Shown here: one piece after another, positions 14,345-21,566 of the stretch
Layout: every line of letters starts with the position of its first letter
How positions within the stretch are numbered: the first letter of the stretch is position 1
Assembly: GCA_964393525.1 (NCBI GenBank)
Contig: CAYMTV010000012.1
Location: forward strand, 1-28,829
From: CAYMTV01 sp964393525
GTDB lineage: Bacteria > Patescibacteriota > Microgenomatia > Daviesbacterales > UBA10151
Reading direction: 5' to 3'
Length of the DNA: 28,829 bases
Made by a program: the position numbers and the translations under genes
The notes under the pieces: generated by a model
Seen by the model: the letters and a program-made list of their open reading frames with translations, nothing else
What the model was told of the DNA's origin: nothing
Databases searched by the model: none

Positions 14345-14506
14345 CTAACCAGTAACAAAACCAATGCCTATTATTGAGATCAAAACCATTGTTAAGCCTA
14401 TCCAATTCTTGGGTGTAATTCTATCTTTGAGGAATATCAGCGCTAGTATTACTGTAATAACAGGGGCACTAGCAGCAATGGGTGAAGCGATTGAAGCAAG
14501 AGTAAA
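14345..14506 (-). pseudogene. C-terminal remnant of an EamA/DMT-family transporter
   Basis: An uninterrupted 53-codon frame ending in TAG reads ...SAPVITVILALIFLKDR, then ITPKNWIGLTMVLISIIG, the typical last two helices of an EamA domain (P-ITxxLAxxFLKERxTxxxWxGxxLIxxG). The N-terminal parts are missing: the frame begins right after the stop of the XRE gene and in the same frame. No start codon or RBS fits, so it is a fragment of a transporter gene that was cut. Confidence 0.7.
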
Positions 14507-14734
14507 TTAAAATGGGAGTAAGTCTGAAGATTTTACCTTTAATGCTTTGGCAATCTTGTAGAGAGTTCTTATTGTGGGGTTTCTTTCACCTCGCTCAATC
14601 ATTCCTACATAAGTCCTGTGCATAGACAATTTTGCTGCCAAATCTTCCTGACTTATGCTTTGTGATTTCCTAACTTTTTGTAGTTTGTCTCCAAACTTTT
14701 GAAGAACTTCTCTGTGTGTTATAGCTTTTCCCAT
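14507..14734 (-). CDS. XRE-family HTH regulator
   Basis: 75 aa, nearly all one Cro/cI-type HTH_3 domain: LQKVRKSQSISQEDLAAKLSMHRTYVGMIERGERNPTIRTLYKIAKALKV. The start is the ATG at 14734; a TTG one codon upstream is less likely. It is divergent from the amidase gene with a 117-bp shared region, which is probably its operator. A TACTAT box ends 8 nt before the ATG, so the mRNA may be almost leaderless. The likely job is control of element genes; the target is inferred from position. Confidence 0.9.
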   Translation of the reverse strand: MGKAITHREVLQKFGDKLQKVRKSQSISQEDLAAKLSMHRTYVGMIERGERNPTIRTLYKIAKALKVKSSDLLPF

Positions 14735-14792
14735 CAATTATGATAGTAGAGACTGGTAGTATCATTCGCTACATACTCCCTGTATACATTTG

Positions 14793-14840
14793 TGTTATAA
14801 TTTTGATATACTAATTAATATATTGGGGTTCTGCTATACT
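14793..14840 (+). promoter_or_regulatory. Three extended -10 boxes before the amidase
   Basis: TGtTATAAT (14793-14801), TGaTATACT (14804-14812) and TGcTATACT (14832-14840) lie within 48 bp on the plus strand. The last ends 11 nt before the ATG at 14852. Alternative promoters, or one promoter and repressor-bound decoys, are possible. Confidence 0.45.
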
Positions 14841-14851
14841 AGATTAAAGAA

Positions 14852-15517
14852 ATGAAGAAATTATTATTCCTCTCAATTTTGACAATTGTTACTTTATTAT
14901 TTCCTACTAGCTCTGCTTTTGCTCAAACTTCAGTTACAGATAAGAGAATCGTTATTGATGCAGGTCATGGCGGTTCTGATTCAGGAGCAGTCAATATTGG
15001 TTTGAAAGAATCAGATGTGACACGAGATATTACTAACAGATTAAAAGCTAAACTTGAGGCTGATGGTGCAATTGTTGGTCTTACAAGAGATTGCGATTGT
15101 GACAGGTCAAACAACGACAGATACACTTTCGCAAACAACTTTAATGGAGATGTATTGGTTTCAATTCATCTGAATGGCTCAACTACCTCCTCAAAAGATG
15201 GTACACAAGGTTTATATGGTCAAAAAACTAAGGATTTAGATTTTACTAAAGTAATCCATCAAGCACTCTATCCCTCATTAAATACAACTCCTAACTTTAC
15301 TGATTTAGGCGTTACTAATTTTGCTTCAGGGGTGCTGCTTAAATCCAATATGCCTGCAACAATTGCAGAAACAGTGTTTATTTCTAATTCAAATGAGTAC
15401 ACATTACTTACTGATGGGACAGGTAATAGACAAGATCAAATTGCTCAGAGTTTGTACCAAGGCTTAGTAAATTGGTTCTTAGTGCCCCAGAATCCTCCAA
15501 AAGGTAAAAAACCTTAA
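14852..15517 (+). CDS. Secreted N-acetylmuramoyl-L-alanine amidase (Amidase_3)
   Basis: 221 aa. A signal peptide (1-24, KKLLFLSILTIVTLLF...SSAFA) precedes one zinc amidase domain: IDAGHGGSDSGA (first zinc His), KESDVTRDIT (zinc Glu), SIHLN (second zinc His), and AETVFISN (catalytic Glu). It cleaves the stem peptide from glycan outside the membrane. As a cargo gene of an integrated element it could act in cell entry, exit or competition; host wall remodelling is the alternative. Stop overlaps that of the next gene (TTAA). Confidence 0.92.
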   Translation: MKKLLFLSILTIVTLLFPTSSAFAQTSVTDKRIVIDAGHGGSDSGAVNIGLKESDVTRDITNRLKAKLEADGAIVGLTRDCDCDRSNNDRYTFANNFNGDVLVSIHLNGSTTSSKDGTQGLYGQKTKDLDFTKVIHQALYPSLNTTPNFTDLGVTNFASGVLLKSNMPATIAETVFISNSNEYTLLTDGTGNRQDQIAQSLYQGLVNWFLVPQNPPKGKKP

Positions 15518-17697
15518 CTTTTAATTAAGTAATGACATTTTTTATATTTTTTTCCGCTTCCGCAATAGCATGGTTCATTCCTGCCAATCTTTCTTGAAAT
15601 TATCTGACCTGGTTGAATTATTATATCTGCCAACTTTCGCATCTCAGAGTCCTCCTTCCATGGGTCTCTGGAATAAACAACAGAATCAATAATGTTTTGA
15701 CTTGTTGTATAACTTCCTAAACCTAACCACTCATCTGCTTTGGTAATATACTTTCTAGCCATCGAATACGTCATGATGTGTTTGTGTAGGTTTTTTGTTC
15801 GATCATACTCAACAACATAAGTAATCCCTCCTGTACCATTGTCTAGAGGCATTGCTATGGTATGAGGTTGATGGTCTTTAAGTGATTTTGCTTTGGCAGA
15901 TTCCATCATATCAACTAACTTATCCGCTGTTTCACTGGATAACGAATAAAGAAAAAATACAGCATCCGTTAGACCAGGTACATTTGAGGATTTAATTTGA
16001 GAAACAAGCTTTACAAAACTAGTGTTTTTCCAAACCTTACTTATTTTGCTTTGTTTTCTATCCAGATCAGATCCGTATCTTTGTCTCAATACATCATCAT
16101 CAATTAACTGTCCAAAGTCCTGAGCGATATGCAACTTATCAGGTTTATTTAGTGGATCTATATGAAGTTTTTGAGTCAGATGATAGCCCAAGCACGCAAT
16201 CTCCGTACTACCAAATATAATTGGAGCAAGCGATGTTCTTTGGTTAACATAGAACAAAAAATCAAAAGGGTCAGGTAGATATTGGGTAAGCAAATCAAGA
16301 TCATAAAGATTTATTGTGATTGGAAATGGATCACTATCTTGTTTTTGTAGGAAGTTATGAACTTGAAATGCGAGGGCAGGATAATTATCTGTAGTTAAGG
16401 TTATTATATAAACTTCATTAAGCGATTCTGTCAACTTTATTTCTTTGCCACCTTTTTGCGTGAGAATTGCATCACCTGAAAGCATTTCATTTCTCGCCTT
16501 AAGTCCTTGTTCGTATGCATCTTGAACAGCACTTTTGAAATCAGAACCGAGTTTTTCAATACTTCCTTGTCTTGATGGTAGAGTTAACTTTTTTGATTTG
16601 GCTTGGATGATAACTGCCTTATTTCCTGCTAAAGCCAGAACATCAATATCTGTATGATATTTACCTTTTTTCTTTATTCCTTCACCTTTCTTTCTATGAA
16701 CTTGGGCATCCAAAAAGACATTGTCTTCTCCAAATACTTTTTTCAGGAGTCTAAAAGATGCTTCCTCTGTATATTGACCTCTATTAGCTGTTGCAGTGGA
16801 AAGAAAGTAGCTTTCATCAGCCTTTTTTATCCAATAGAAAGGACTTTCATCTACTGATCGAGCTAGGTCAAAGCTTATGGGGAGCAAATATGTTGAATTA
16901 GTAAGTTTAATTATTGGTTTAACCTCTAATTCATTGAAGTCAGAAATAAGATTAAAACTTTTGTTACATTCACCTGGTATAACCGACAGTTTGTCTAGTG
17001 CCTTGTTTTTAGCTTCAGTTATACCGATTATATCTGAGGACTTAAATGAGAAGACGCTTAAAATCCAATCATTAAAATCCTCCGCACTGGTAAGCTTGGG
17101 AGCATCCTGATGCTTTTTTTCACTTAACTCTTTTAGATACTTTGAAAGTTCGACTGTGTCTTGAATTGAAAAACCAAATTGTTTTTTTATCCAATCATCA
17201 TCTTGAGCATACCTAGTAGGCGCAGAGTCCCAATACTGAAAGTCGTAAGCACCTGAATCATCATAAAAAATAGATTCAATGATTGCTTCTGGAGTACTAT
17301 AAACTCTGTCTTTTGTTGGAGGAATTTCACCAGTCTCATTTTTAGCTTTTAAGGCTGAACTAATCATTGCATCAAAGGCAGTGTGACTGTAATAGTCGTG
17401 CATTTGTTGTAGTAGACGATAAGTATCATCTATCTGTTTTTGCACATCTTTCTGAGAAGGGTACACGCCAATTTGAAAGGGCTTTTTTATTAGAAGTCCA
17501 AACAGGTATCCAAGTTCTTGATAACTAATACGATCCCACCAGTTTATATCTACATAGCTTTCAATTGGTAGAAATAAGTCATGCAATGAAATTGTTAATA
17601 AGGAATACAAATATCCAGACTGATATACCAGGTTCTGGATTTCTTTTACTGTTTCATTCAAATCAGCAATGTTTGGTTTTTTGCTATTTTTAACCAT
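15514..17697 (-). CDS. Large protein with PD-(D/E)xK-like nuclease core and SEC-C zinc motif
   Basis: 727 aa. Residues 1-300 are unrecognised and mostly helical. At 311-370 a restriction-nuclease-like core is seen: EEASFRLL (Glu), then HTDIDVLAL (Asp350/352), then VIIQAKSK (Gln365, Lys367), matching E...D...(E/Q)xK. The C-terminus has GRNEPCYCGSGKKYKKCH, the SEC-C zinc-binding motif. There is no helicase or methylase nearby. A defence or toxin-like nuclease of the element is a fair guess, not shown. An extended -10 TGaTAGAAT ends 11 nt before the ATG, with AGGA between. Confidence 0.75.
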   Translation of the reverse strand: MVKNSKKPNIADLNETVKEIQNLVYQSGYLYSLLTISLHDLFLPIESYVDINWWDRISYQELGYLFGLLIKKPFQIGVYPSQKDVQKQIDDTYRLLQQMHDYYSHTAFDAMISSALKAKNETGEIPPTKDRVYSTPEAIIESIFYDDSGAYDFQYWDSAPTRYAQDDDWIKKQFGFSIQDTVELSKYLKELSEKKHQDAPKLTSAEDFNDWILSVFSFKSSDIIGITEAKNKALDKLSVIPGECNKSFNLISDFNELEVKPIIKLTNSTYLLPISFDLARSVDESPFYWIKKADESYFLSTATANRGQYTEEASFRLLKKVFGEDNVFLDAQVHRKKGEGIKKKGKYHTDIDVLALAGNKAVIIQAKSKKLTLPSRQGSIEKLGSDFKSAVQDAYEQGLKARNEMLSGDAILTQKGGKEIKLTESLNEVYIITLTTDNYPALAFQVHNFLQKQDSDPFPITINLYDLDLLTQYLPDPFDFLFYVNQRTSLAPIIFGSTEIACLGYHLTQKLHIDPLNKPDKLHIAQDFGQLIDDDVLRQRYGSDLDRKQSKISKVWKNTSFVKLVSQIKSSNVPGLTDAVFFLYSLSSETADKLVDMMESAKAKSLKDHQPHTIAMPLDNGTGGITYVVEYDRTKNLHKHIMTYSMARKYITKADEWLGLGSYTTSQNIIDSVVYSRDPWKEDSEMRKLADIIIQPGQIISRKIGRNEPCYCGSGKKYKKCHYLIKS

Positions 17698-17749
17698 ATT
17701 TCAGTCCTATTCTATCATGAGAGTTGGTCAAGAGTTTATCTTATAGTCC

Positions 17750-17778
17750 TTGACAAAGTAATTTTGTTTTGATATTCT
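17750..17778 (+). promoter_or_regulatory. Strong promoter for the DUF5659-RHH-recombinase run
   Basis: Consensus TTGACA (17750-17755), a 17-bp spacer and TGaTATTCT (-10 at 17773-17778). A second -10-like TATAAT is at 17803-17808. The leader to the ATG at 17867 is about 80 nt. Confidence 0.65.
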
Positions 17779-17835
17779 AAATTCAGATAAAAAATTTGCT
17801 CATATAATAGAGCATTTAAGCAGGCGTAATACAAT

Positions 17836-17866
17836 ACGACTCACCAGAAATGGAGGTCGTTTTTTT
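17836..17866 (+). promoter_or_regulatory. Hairpin with T-run that holds the ribosome binding site
   Basis: ACGAC (17836-17840) pairs with GTCGT (17856-17860), with an inner CCA-GAAA-TGG stem, followed by seven T before the ATG at 17867. GGAGG (17852-17856), the only Shine-Dalgarno, is in the 3' arm. It can act as a transcription attenuator, a translation switch or both. Confidence 0.45.
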
Positions 17867-18145
17867 ATGGCCGAAGAAATAAAGAAATCAAGTAATTCAT
17901 ACATAGAAACAGACAAAAGGTTCGCACCATATCTCCTTGCCTCCTCATTTCATGGTTTACTTTCATTCAAAGGTCATTACACACAAAATGGTATTTTACA
18001 CTGGATTTTTAGCCCCAAAGTTAAGGCATTAAAGCTCATTGAACAATTCCAAGTAAAAACTGATCCTCATATACCCGCTCAAGACATTTTCATAGCTATT
18101 GAAACTTTCTGGGAAAAGATTGCTAGTTATAAGAAATTGTCGTAG
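17867..18145 (+). CDS. DUF5659-like small protein
   Basis: 92 aa. The pattern (Y-I-ETD..FAPYLLAS-FHGLLSFKG...LHWIFSPKVKALKLIEQF) is like DUF5659, a small domain seen beside recombinases and phage genes, beginning with a (S/T)xD motif followed by a helix and a short beta hairpin. Function is unknown. It is the first gene after a strong promoter and a leader hairpin, in the operon-like run that ends in the recombinase. Confidence 0.55.
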   Translation: MAEEIKKSSNSYIETDKRFAPYLLASSFHGLLSFKGHYTQNGILHWIFSPKVKALKLIEQFQVKTDPHIPAQDIFIAIETFWEKIASYKKLS

Positions 18146-18347
18146 AGGGCGTACTGTTAGCGTGGTGAGGCGACATTAAATAAAACTTAACAAAGTAACA
18201 GCGACCGACCGAAGCGACTGACGGAGATATTTGAAAGCCTTTGACTGCAACAAGATTTGCAGGGCTGACAGCAAGCTGTGTTAGGAAAACTAATACATCT
18301 CCAGAGGGAGCGAGGGAGGGAAGGTATTTAGGGGCAGAGGGAAAAGT
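18146..18347 (+). other. Structured non-coding stretch, 200 bp
   Basis: No plausible plus-strand ORF; the minus-strand frame here has no RBS or domain. It holds a CGACCGACCGAAGCGACTGACGG repeat-like patch (about 18211-18233), hairpins CTGCAA/TTGCAG (about 18246-18263) inside AGCC/GGGCT, and ACAGC-AA-GCTGT (about 18269-18280). A purine-rich tract with G-runs at 18306-18308, 18314-18316, 18318-18320 and 18331-18334 follows. It could be an ncRNA, an origin/transfer site or a leader for the RHH gene. Confidence 0.4.
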
Positions 18348-18518
18348 ATGCAAAATCGACAAATCGACACAAAGAAAGCTAAACAAGTACTAATAGATAC
18401 TGAACTGCATAGATTGCTCAAAATCAAAGCAGCACAGGAAAAAACAACTATTAAAGCCCTCCTAGAGGGAGTCCTGGCAGAGCTTTTAAGTGTTGAGGGA
18501 AGGACTACACCCTATTAG
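18348..18518 (+). CDS. Short ribbon-helix-helix (CopG/Arc-type) protein
   Basis: 56 aa. After a polar N-terminus, KQVLIDTELHRLLKIKAA and the following TTIKALLEGVLAELL give the beta strand, helix, turn, helix of an RHH DNA-binding dimer. AGAGGG lies 5 nt before the ATG. RHH proteins of this size commonly act as element regulators, partition proteins or antitoxins; no toxin is seen next to it. It ends 10 nt before the next start. Confidence 0.75.
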   Translation: MQNRQIDTKKAKQVLIDTELHRLLKIKAAQEKTTIKALLEGVLAELLSVEGRTTPY

Positions 18519-18528
18519 CTTATCTAAT

Positions 18529-18900
18529 ATGAATAAATGCCAATTTATTAAGCAAAATGGGAAACGATGTGAAGCTTTTGCACTAAAGGATGGACAGTTT
18601 TGTTATTTTCACTCTCAAGATATGGTGGAAAAAAGGGAGGAATCAATTAAGCGAGGTGGAGACAGTCCTAAGCGAAGTTATGTGGTTGATGATGAAATTA
18701 AACTCGATACTCCTGATAAAGTCAGAGAGCTAATGGAAAGAACAATAAAAAACATGAATCAAAATAAGATCAGTGTCAACATGGCTAATGCCACAGGTTA
18801 TCTCGCAAACATCTCATTAAAAGCTATTGAACAAGGCGATCTGGAAAGGAGGATTGCAACACTTGAGTATGCATACAAAATCAAAACACAAACTAAATGA
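18529..18900 (+). CDS. Small zinc-motif protein of the element
   Basis: 123 aa from the ATG at 18529 (MNKCQFIKQNGKRC); an upstream ATG at 18490 lies inside the RHH gene and is rejected. The N-terminus has a C-x(9)-C-x(10)-C-x(3)-H pattern (CQF...GKRCEAF...FCYFH), a mini zinc finger often found in phage and mobile-element proteins. The rest is helical. Function is unknown; DNA binding with the neighbouring small proteins is plausible. Confidence 0.7.
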   Translation: MNKCQFIKQNGKRCEAFALKDGQFCYFHSQDMVEKREESIKRGGDSPKRSYVVDDEIKLDTPDKVRELMERTIKNMNQNKISVNMANATGYLANISLKAIEQGDLERRIATLEYAYKIKTQTK

Positions 18901-19384
18901 GCCATTTGCTAGCCTAAGTCCTCAGGAGGCTTTAAGAGCCTGTCTAAAGGCTAGTTTACAGCATAATGATGAGTTAATTGATGAAATGTTTAGACAGTTT
19001 CCAAAGGAGGTAAAAGACAAAGTTAATGCTTACTGGTCATTGATGTTTCAAAAAACCAATTTATACAACAATTACCTTGTCACCAGAGCAAATCTTGCAA
19101 TTAGTTTCTATAACATACTTTTAGGCAATATCTTCAAGAGTGGAACAGAAGATCGGGAGGAATTTGATACAGATATTGCTAATGAATGGTTTGAGCAAAG
19201 CAACAACATAAAAAAACAGATTCAAGAAATTGATGTAGAAACTAAAGGAGCTTTGAAGCTAGAGCATTTTGTTGCTATGGAGGATTTGGCTAGTCATTTT
19301 GACTACTGGCTGAGCTTAACTAGGAAAATTGGCAAAGACTTTGGAGCTATACAGAAAGAAAACATATCAGAGGAGGCAAAATAG
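18869..19384 (+). CDS. Hypothetical helical protein of the element
   Basis: 171 aa from the ATG at 18869, overlapping the previous gene by 32 nt in another frame. A very strong AAAGGAGG (18845-18852) lies 16 nt before this ATG and 10 nt before an in-frame TTG at 18863, so the TTG may be the true start. The product is hydrophilic and helical (LSPQEALRACLKASLQHNDELIDEMF...), with no recognised domain. It is part of the conserved-looking small-gene run before the recombinase. Confidence 0.65.
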   Translation: MHTKSKHKLNEPFASLSPQEALRACLKASLQHNDELIDEMFRQFPKEVKDKVNAYWSLMFQKTNLYNNYLVTRANLAISFYNILLGNIFKSGTEDREEFDTDIANEWFEQSNNIKKQIQEIDVETKGALKLEHFVAMEDLASHFDYWLSLTRKIGKDFGAIQKENISEEAK

Positions 19385-19386
19385 CT

Positions 19387-19683
19387 ATGGAAGTAATAAC
19401 AATTACTAGAACAGTTCAAGTAAGGGCGTTTATAATTTCACCAAATAAGGCTCATGTTTTAGTAACCGAAAGTTTTGAAGCACAACAATACCCTGAAAAG
19501 AAACAATTATCGCTTGTAATTCAGGAAGCGTTAATCGAGTTTAAGCAGTTATATAAGAATGAATATGGTATCGAGTTAGATGATGCTACTGCTCTGGTGA
19601 AGGCAAATCAAATACTTTTGCTAATCAAAGCTGCATATAGGCCAATTAAGAAAAGTGAGGAAAACAAGCTCATTACTAGTTGA
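19387..19683 (+). CDS. Hypothetical protein next to the recombinase
   Basis: 98 aa. AGGAGG about 10 nt upstream of the ATG supports the start, 2 nt after the previous stop. Alternating beta and helix pattern, no recognised motif. Ends 31 nt before the recombinase. It could be a directionality factor for excision, because such factors are often small and next to the integrase; this is position-based only. Confidence 0.65.
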   Translation: MEVITITRTVQVRAFIISPNKAHVLVTESFEAQQYPEKKQLSLVIQEALIEFKQLYKNEYGIELDDATALVKANQILLLIKAAYRPIKKSEENKLITS

Positions 19684-19714
19684 TTTTGATACAAGGAGTA
19701 TACATAATTAAAAT

Positions 19715-21469
19715 ATGGCATTTCTAGATTACAACCTTCAACAAATACTACAGGAGTCAAAATCTGCTAAATATCTACGTAGGTCATCCACTGATACGGA
19801 AGATAAGCAAATGCGTTCTATTGAGGGACAAGATGAGGATTTAGAATCAGATGTTATCCAAAGGTTTAATCTAAAGAACATTTTAAGATTCTCTGAGAGC
19901 CAAACTGCTTTTAAGGAAGGACGACCACAATTTAATGAGCTAATTGAACAAATAGAATTAGGTAATGTAAATGTAGTAATCGTATGGCATGCTAACCGCA
20001 TTGCAAGAAACTATGCAGATGGAGGAAGATTTGTACAACTAATGTCTGATGGTAAGTTAAAAATGGTGGTTACGCCTCATGGAATCTTTGAAAATTCCCC
20101 AAGAGATCAAGAATACCTGATGAACGAATTTACTCGTGCCACAAGGGATAGCGGTGACAAAAGTGTAGTTGTTAAACGAGGCAATAAAACAAAATTAAAG
20201 AAAGGGTATATTCCAAGTGGTAGACTTGCCGAAGGATTCATACATACAAAAAACGCAAAAGACGAAATGGTAAACAGTGCTGACCCAGATCGTTTACCTT
20301 TAATAGTAAAAGCTATAAAACTTATACTTACTCAAACCCATACACCTAGAGAAGCATTAGATATATTAAACAATGATTGGGGTTATAGAACCCATAAGAC
20401 AAAGCGAACAGGAGACCAACCCTTATCTGATAGTACTTGGTACAAGATTTTGTCCGATCCTAAGTATTATTATGGCGAAATCCACAGGAGCGAAGGAATT
20501 TTTACAGCAGCAGATGATTTTCCGAGACCATTTACGCAGGAAGATTACGAAAAGATACAAATTATTCTTGGCAATAAATCGGCAAGGAGGAAAACAAAAA
20601 AAGATTGGCCTTATACAGGATTAGGGATCATCTGCGGAGGATGTAATGGAACAATTATTATGGATGAGAAGTGGCAAATTATCTGTTCATTTTGTAAAGT
20701 TAAATTTCATAAGGCCAAAGATAGAGATAGATGTCCTAATTGTGAGAATTTAATTGCAGATATGGAGACACCAAAGATTCTACATTACACTTGGTTATAT
20801 GGAAATCATAAACAATTACCAGATGGCTCAAAATGTACTCAACCTTCACTAGCAATTAAAGATTTTGAACAACAAATTGATAGGTTACTAGCACAATTTT
20901 CCATACCTGAAAGTTTTACTAAATGGGCAATAAAGTGGCTACAGAAAGAAAGTGAAAAGGAGGTACAAGACCGAACAATTATCAAAAAAAGTCTCCAAGA
21001 CCTTGATAATGATATTCAAAAGCAAATAGACAACTTATTGGATTCTTTGCTAAAGGAGTTAATTACTTCAGATCAGTATAAGAATAAACAGGAGTTATTA
21101 TTACTTGAACAGCAACAAGTGAGAAGGAGGTTGAAGGAAACTGACACTAGGGCAGATATTTGGTTAGAACTTTCAGAAAAGACATTCATATTTGCAGCTT
21201 ATGCAAGATATTGGTTTGCTAATGGAACTAACCAACAAAAAAAGGAGATATTATCTACCATTGGTTCGAACCTAATGATTAAGGATAAGAATTTAGTGTT
21301 GTATCAGCATAAACCATTTACAATCTTAAATGGAATGAAAGAAAAGATTGAGATTTTGCTGGATGTATTCGAACCTGAAGAATTACTTGATATGACAACC
21401 TATTTGAATACCTCTACCCCTGTCGTTCCGAGTTTGCTGCGGGACATGGATTCGAACCATGATAGATAG
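19715..21469 (+). CDS. Large serine recombinase (integrase)
   Basis: 584 aa. The N-terminal resolvase domain has the nucleophile in KYLRRSSTD (Ser24), GQDEDL, and the Arg motif HANRIAR; a Recombinase domain follows, then a zinc ribbon with two Cys pairs (CGGCNG...CSFC and CPNC, about residues 305-350) and a coiled coil (about 400-480). It catalyses integration and excision of the element. The last 11 codons, ending RDMDSNHDR, are read from the attachment core and host tRNA-Gln. In the excised circle the same frame would end ...LLRDMD-stop, because TT is followed by AAATAG at the left end. Confidence 0.93.
   Translation: MAFLDYNLQQILQESKSAKYLRRSSTDTEDKQMRSIEGQDEDLESDVIQRFNLKNILRFSESQTAFKEGRPQFNELIEQIELGNVNVVIVWHANRIARNYADGGRFVQLMSDGKLKMVVTPHGIFENSPRDQEYLMNEFTRATRDSGDKSVVVKRGNKTKLKKGYIPSGRLAEGFIHTKNAKDEMVNSADPDRLPLIVKAIKLILTQTHTPREALDILNNDWGYRTHKTKRTGDQPLSDSTWYKILSDPKYYYGEIHRSEGIFTAADDFPRPFTQEDYEKIQIILGNKSARRKTKKDWPYTGLGIICGGCNGTIIMDEKWQIICSFCKVKFHKAKDRDRCPNCENLIADMETPKILHYTWLYGNHKQLPDGSKCTQPSLAIKDFEQQIDRLLAQFSIPESFTKWAIKWLQKESEKEVQDRTIIKKSLQDLDNDIQKQIDNLLDSLLKELITSDQYKNKQELLLLEQQQVRRRLKETDTRADIWLELSEKTFIFAAYARYWFANGTNQQKKEILSTIGSNLMIKDKNLVLYQHKPFTILNGMKEKIEILLDVFEPEELLDMTTYLNTSTPVVPSLLRDMDSNHDR
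21436..21452 (-). repeat. Proximal attachment repeat, in tRNA-Gln 3' end
   Basis: GCTGCGGGACATGGATT, identical to 14126-14142. It overlaps both the 3' end of tRNA-Gln and the last codons of the recombinase gene. Confidence 0.8.
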
Positions 21470-21507
21470 CTCCAAAGGCTATCGTCCTGCCGTTAGACGA
21501 TCCCGCA
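21437..21507 (-). tRNA. tRNA-Gln(TTG)
   Basis: On the minus strand: acceptor TGCGGGA/TCCCGCA with discriminator G, D arm with TCTAACGGCAGGA, anticodon stem ATAGC/GCTAT enclosing CTTTGGA (anticodon TTG), and T loop GGTTCGAATCC. The gene is complete. Its 3' terminus is supplied by the integrated element, and the original end is displaced to 14126-14142. It overlaps the 3' end of the recombinase gene on the other strand. Confidence 0.93.
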
Positions 21508-21566
21508 ATATGAATTTAGCTTTGTAATTTTATCAAAGTGAAAGATTATTTAAAAGCTTTAGGAGA

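Larger units (their letters stand above)
14126..21452. mobile_element. 7.3-kb serine-recombinase element integrated in tRNA-Gln
   Basis: The element is bounded by 17-bp direct repeats made of the tRNA-Gln 3' end (14126-14142 and 21436-21452). It carries, left to right, hairpin modules B and A, an EamA remnant, an XRE regulator, a secreted amidase, a 727-aa nuclease-like/SEC-C protein, DUF5659-like, RHH, zinc-motif and two unknown small proteins, and a large serine recombinase whose 3' end lies inside the right repeat. There is no replication protein, relaxase or capsid gene that I recognise, so it may be a small integrative island or satellite. Integration, not coincidence, is supported by the recombinase sitting at the junction. 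Confidence 0.75.

Noticed and set aside
18123..18386. 87-codon minus-strand frame over the structured gap
   Set aside because: No RBS or recognisable domain, and it overlaps the start of the RHH gene.
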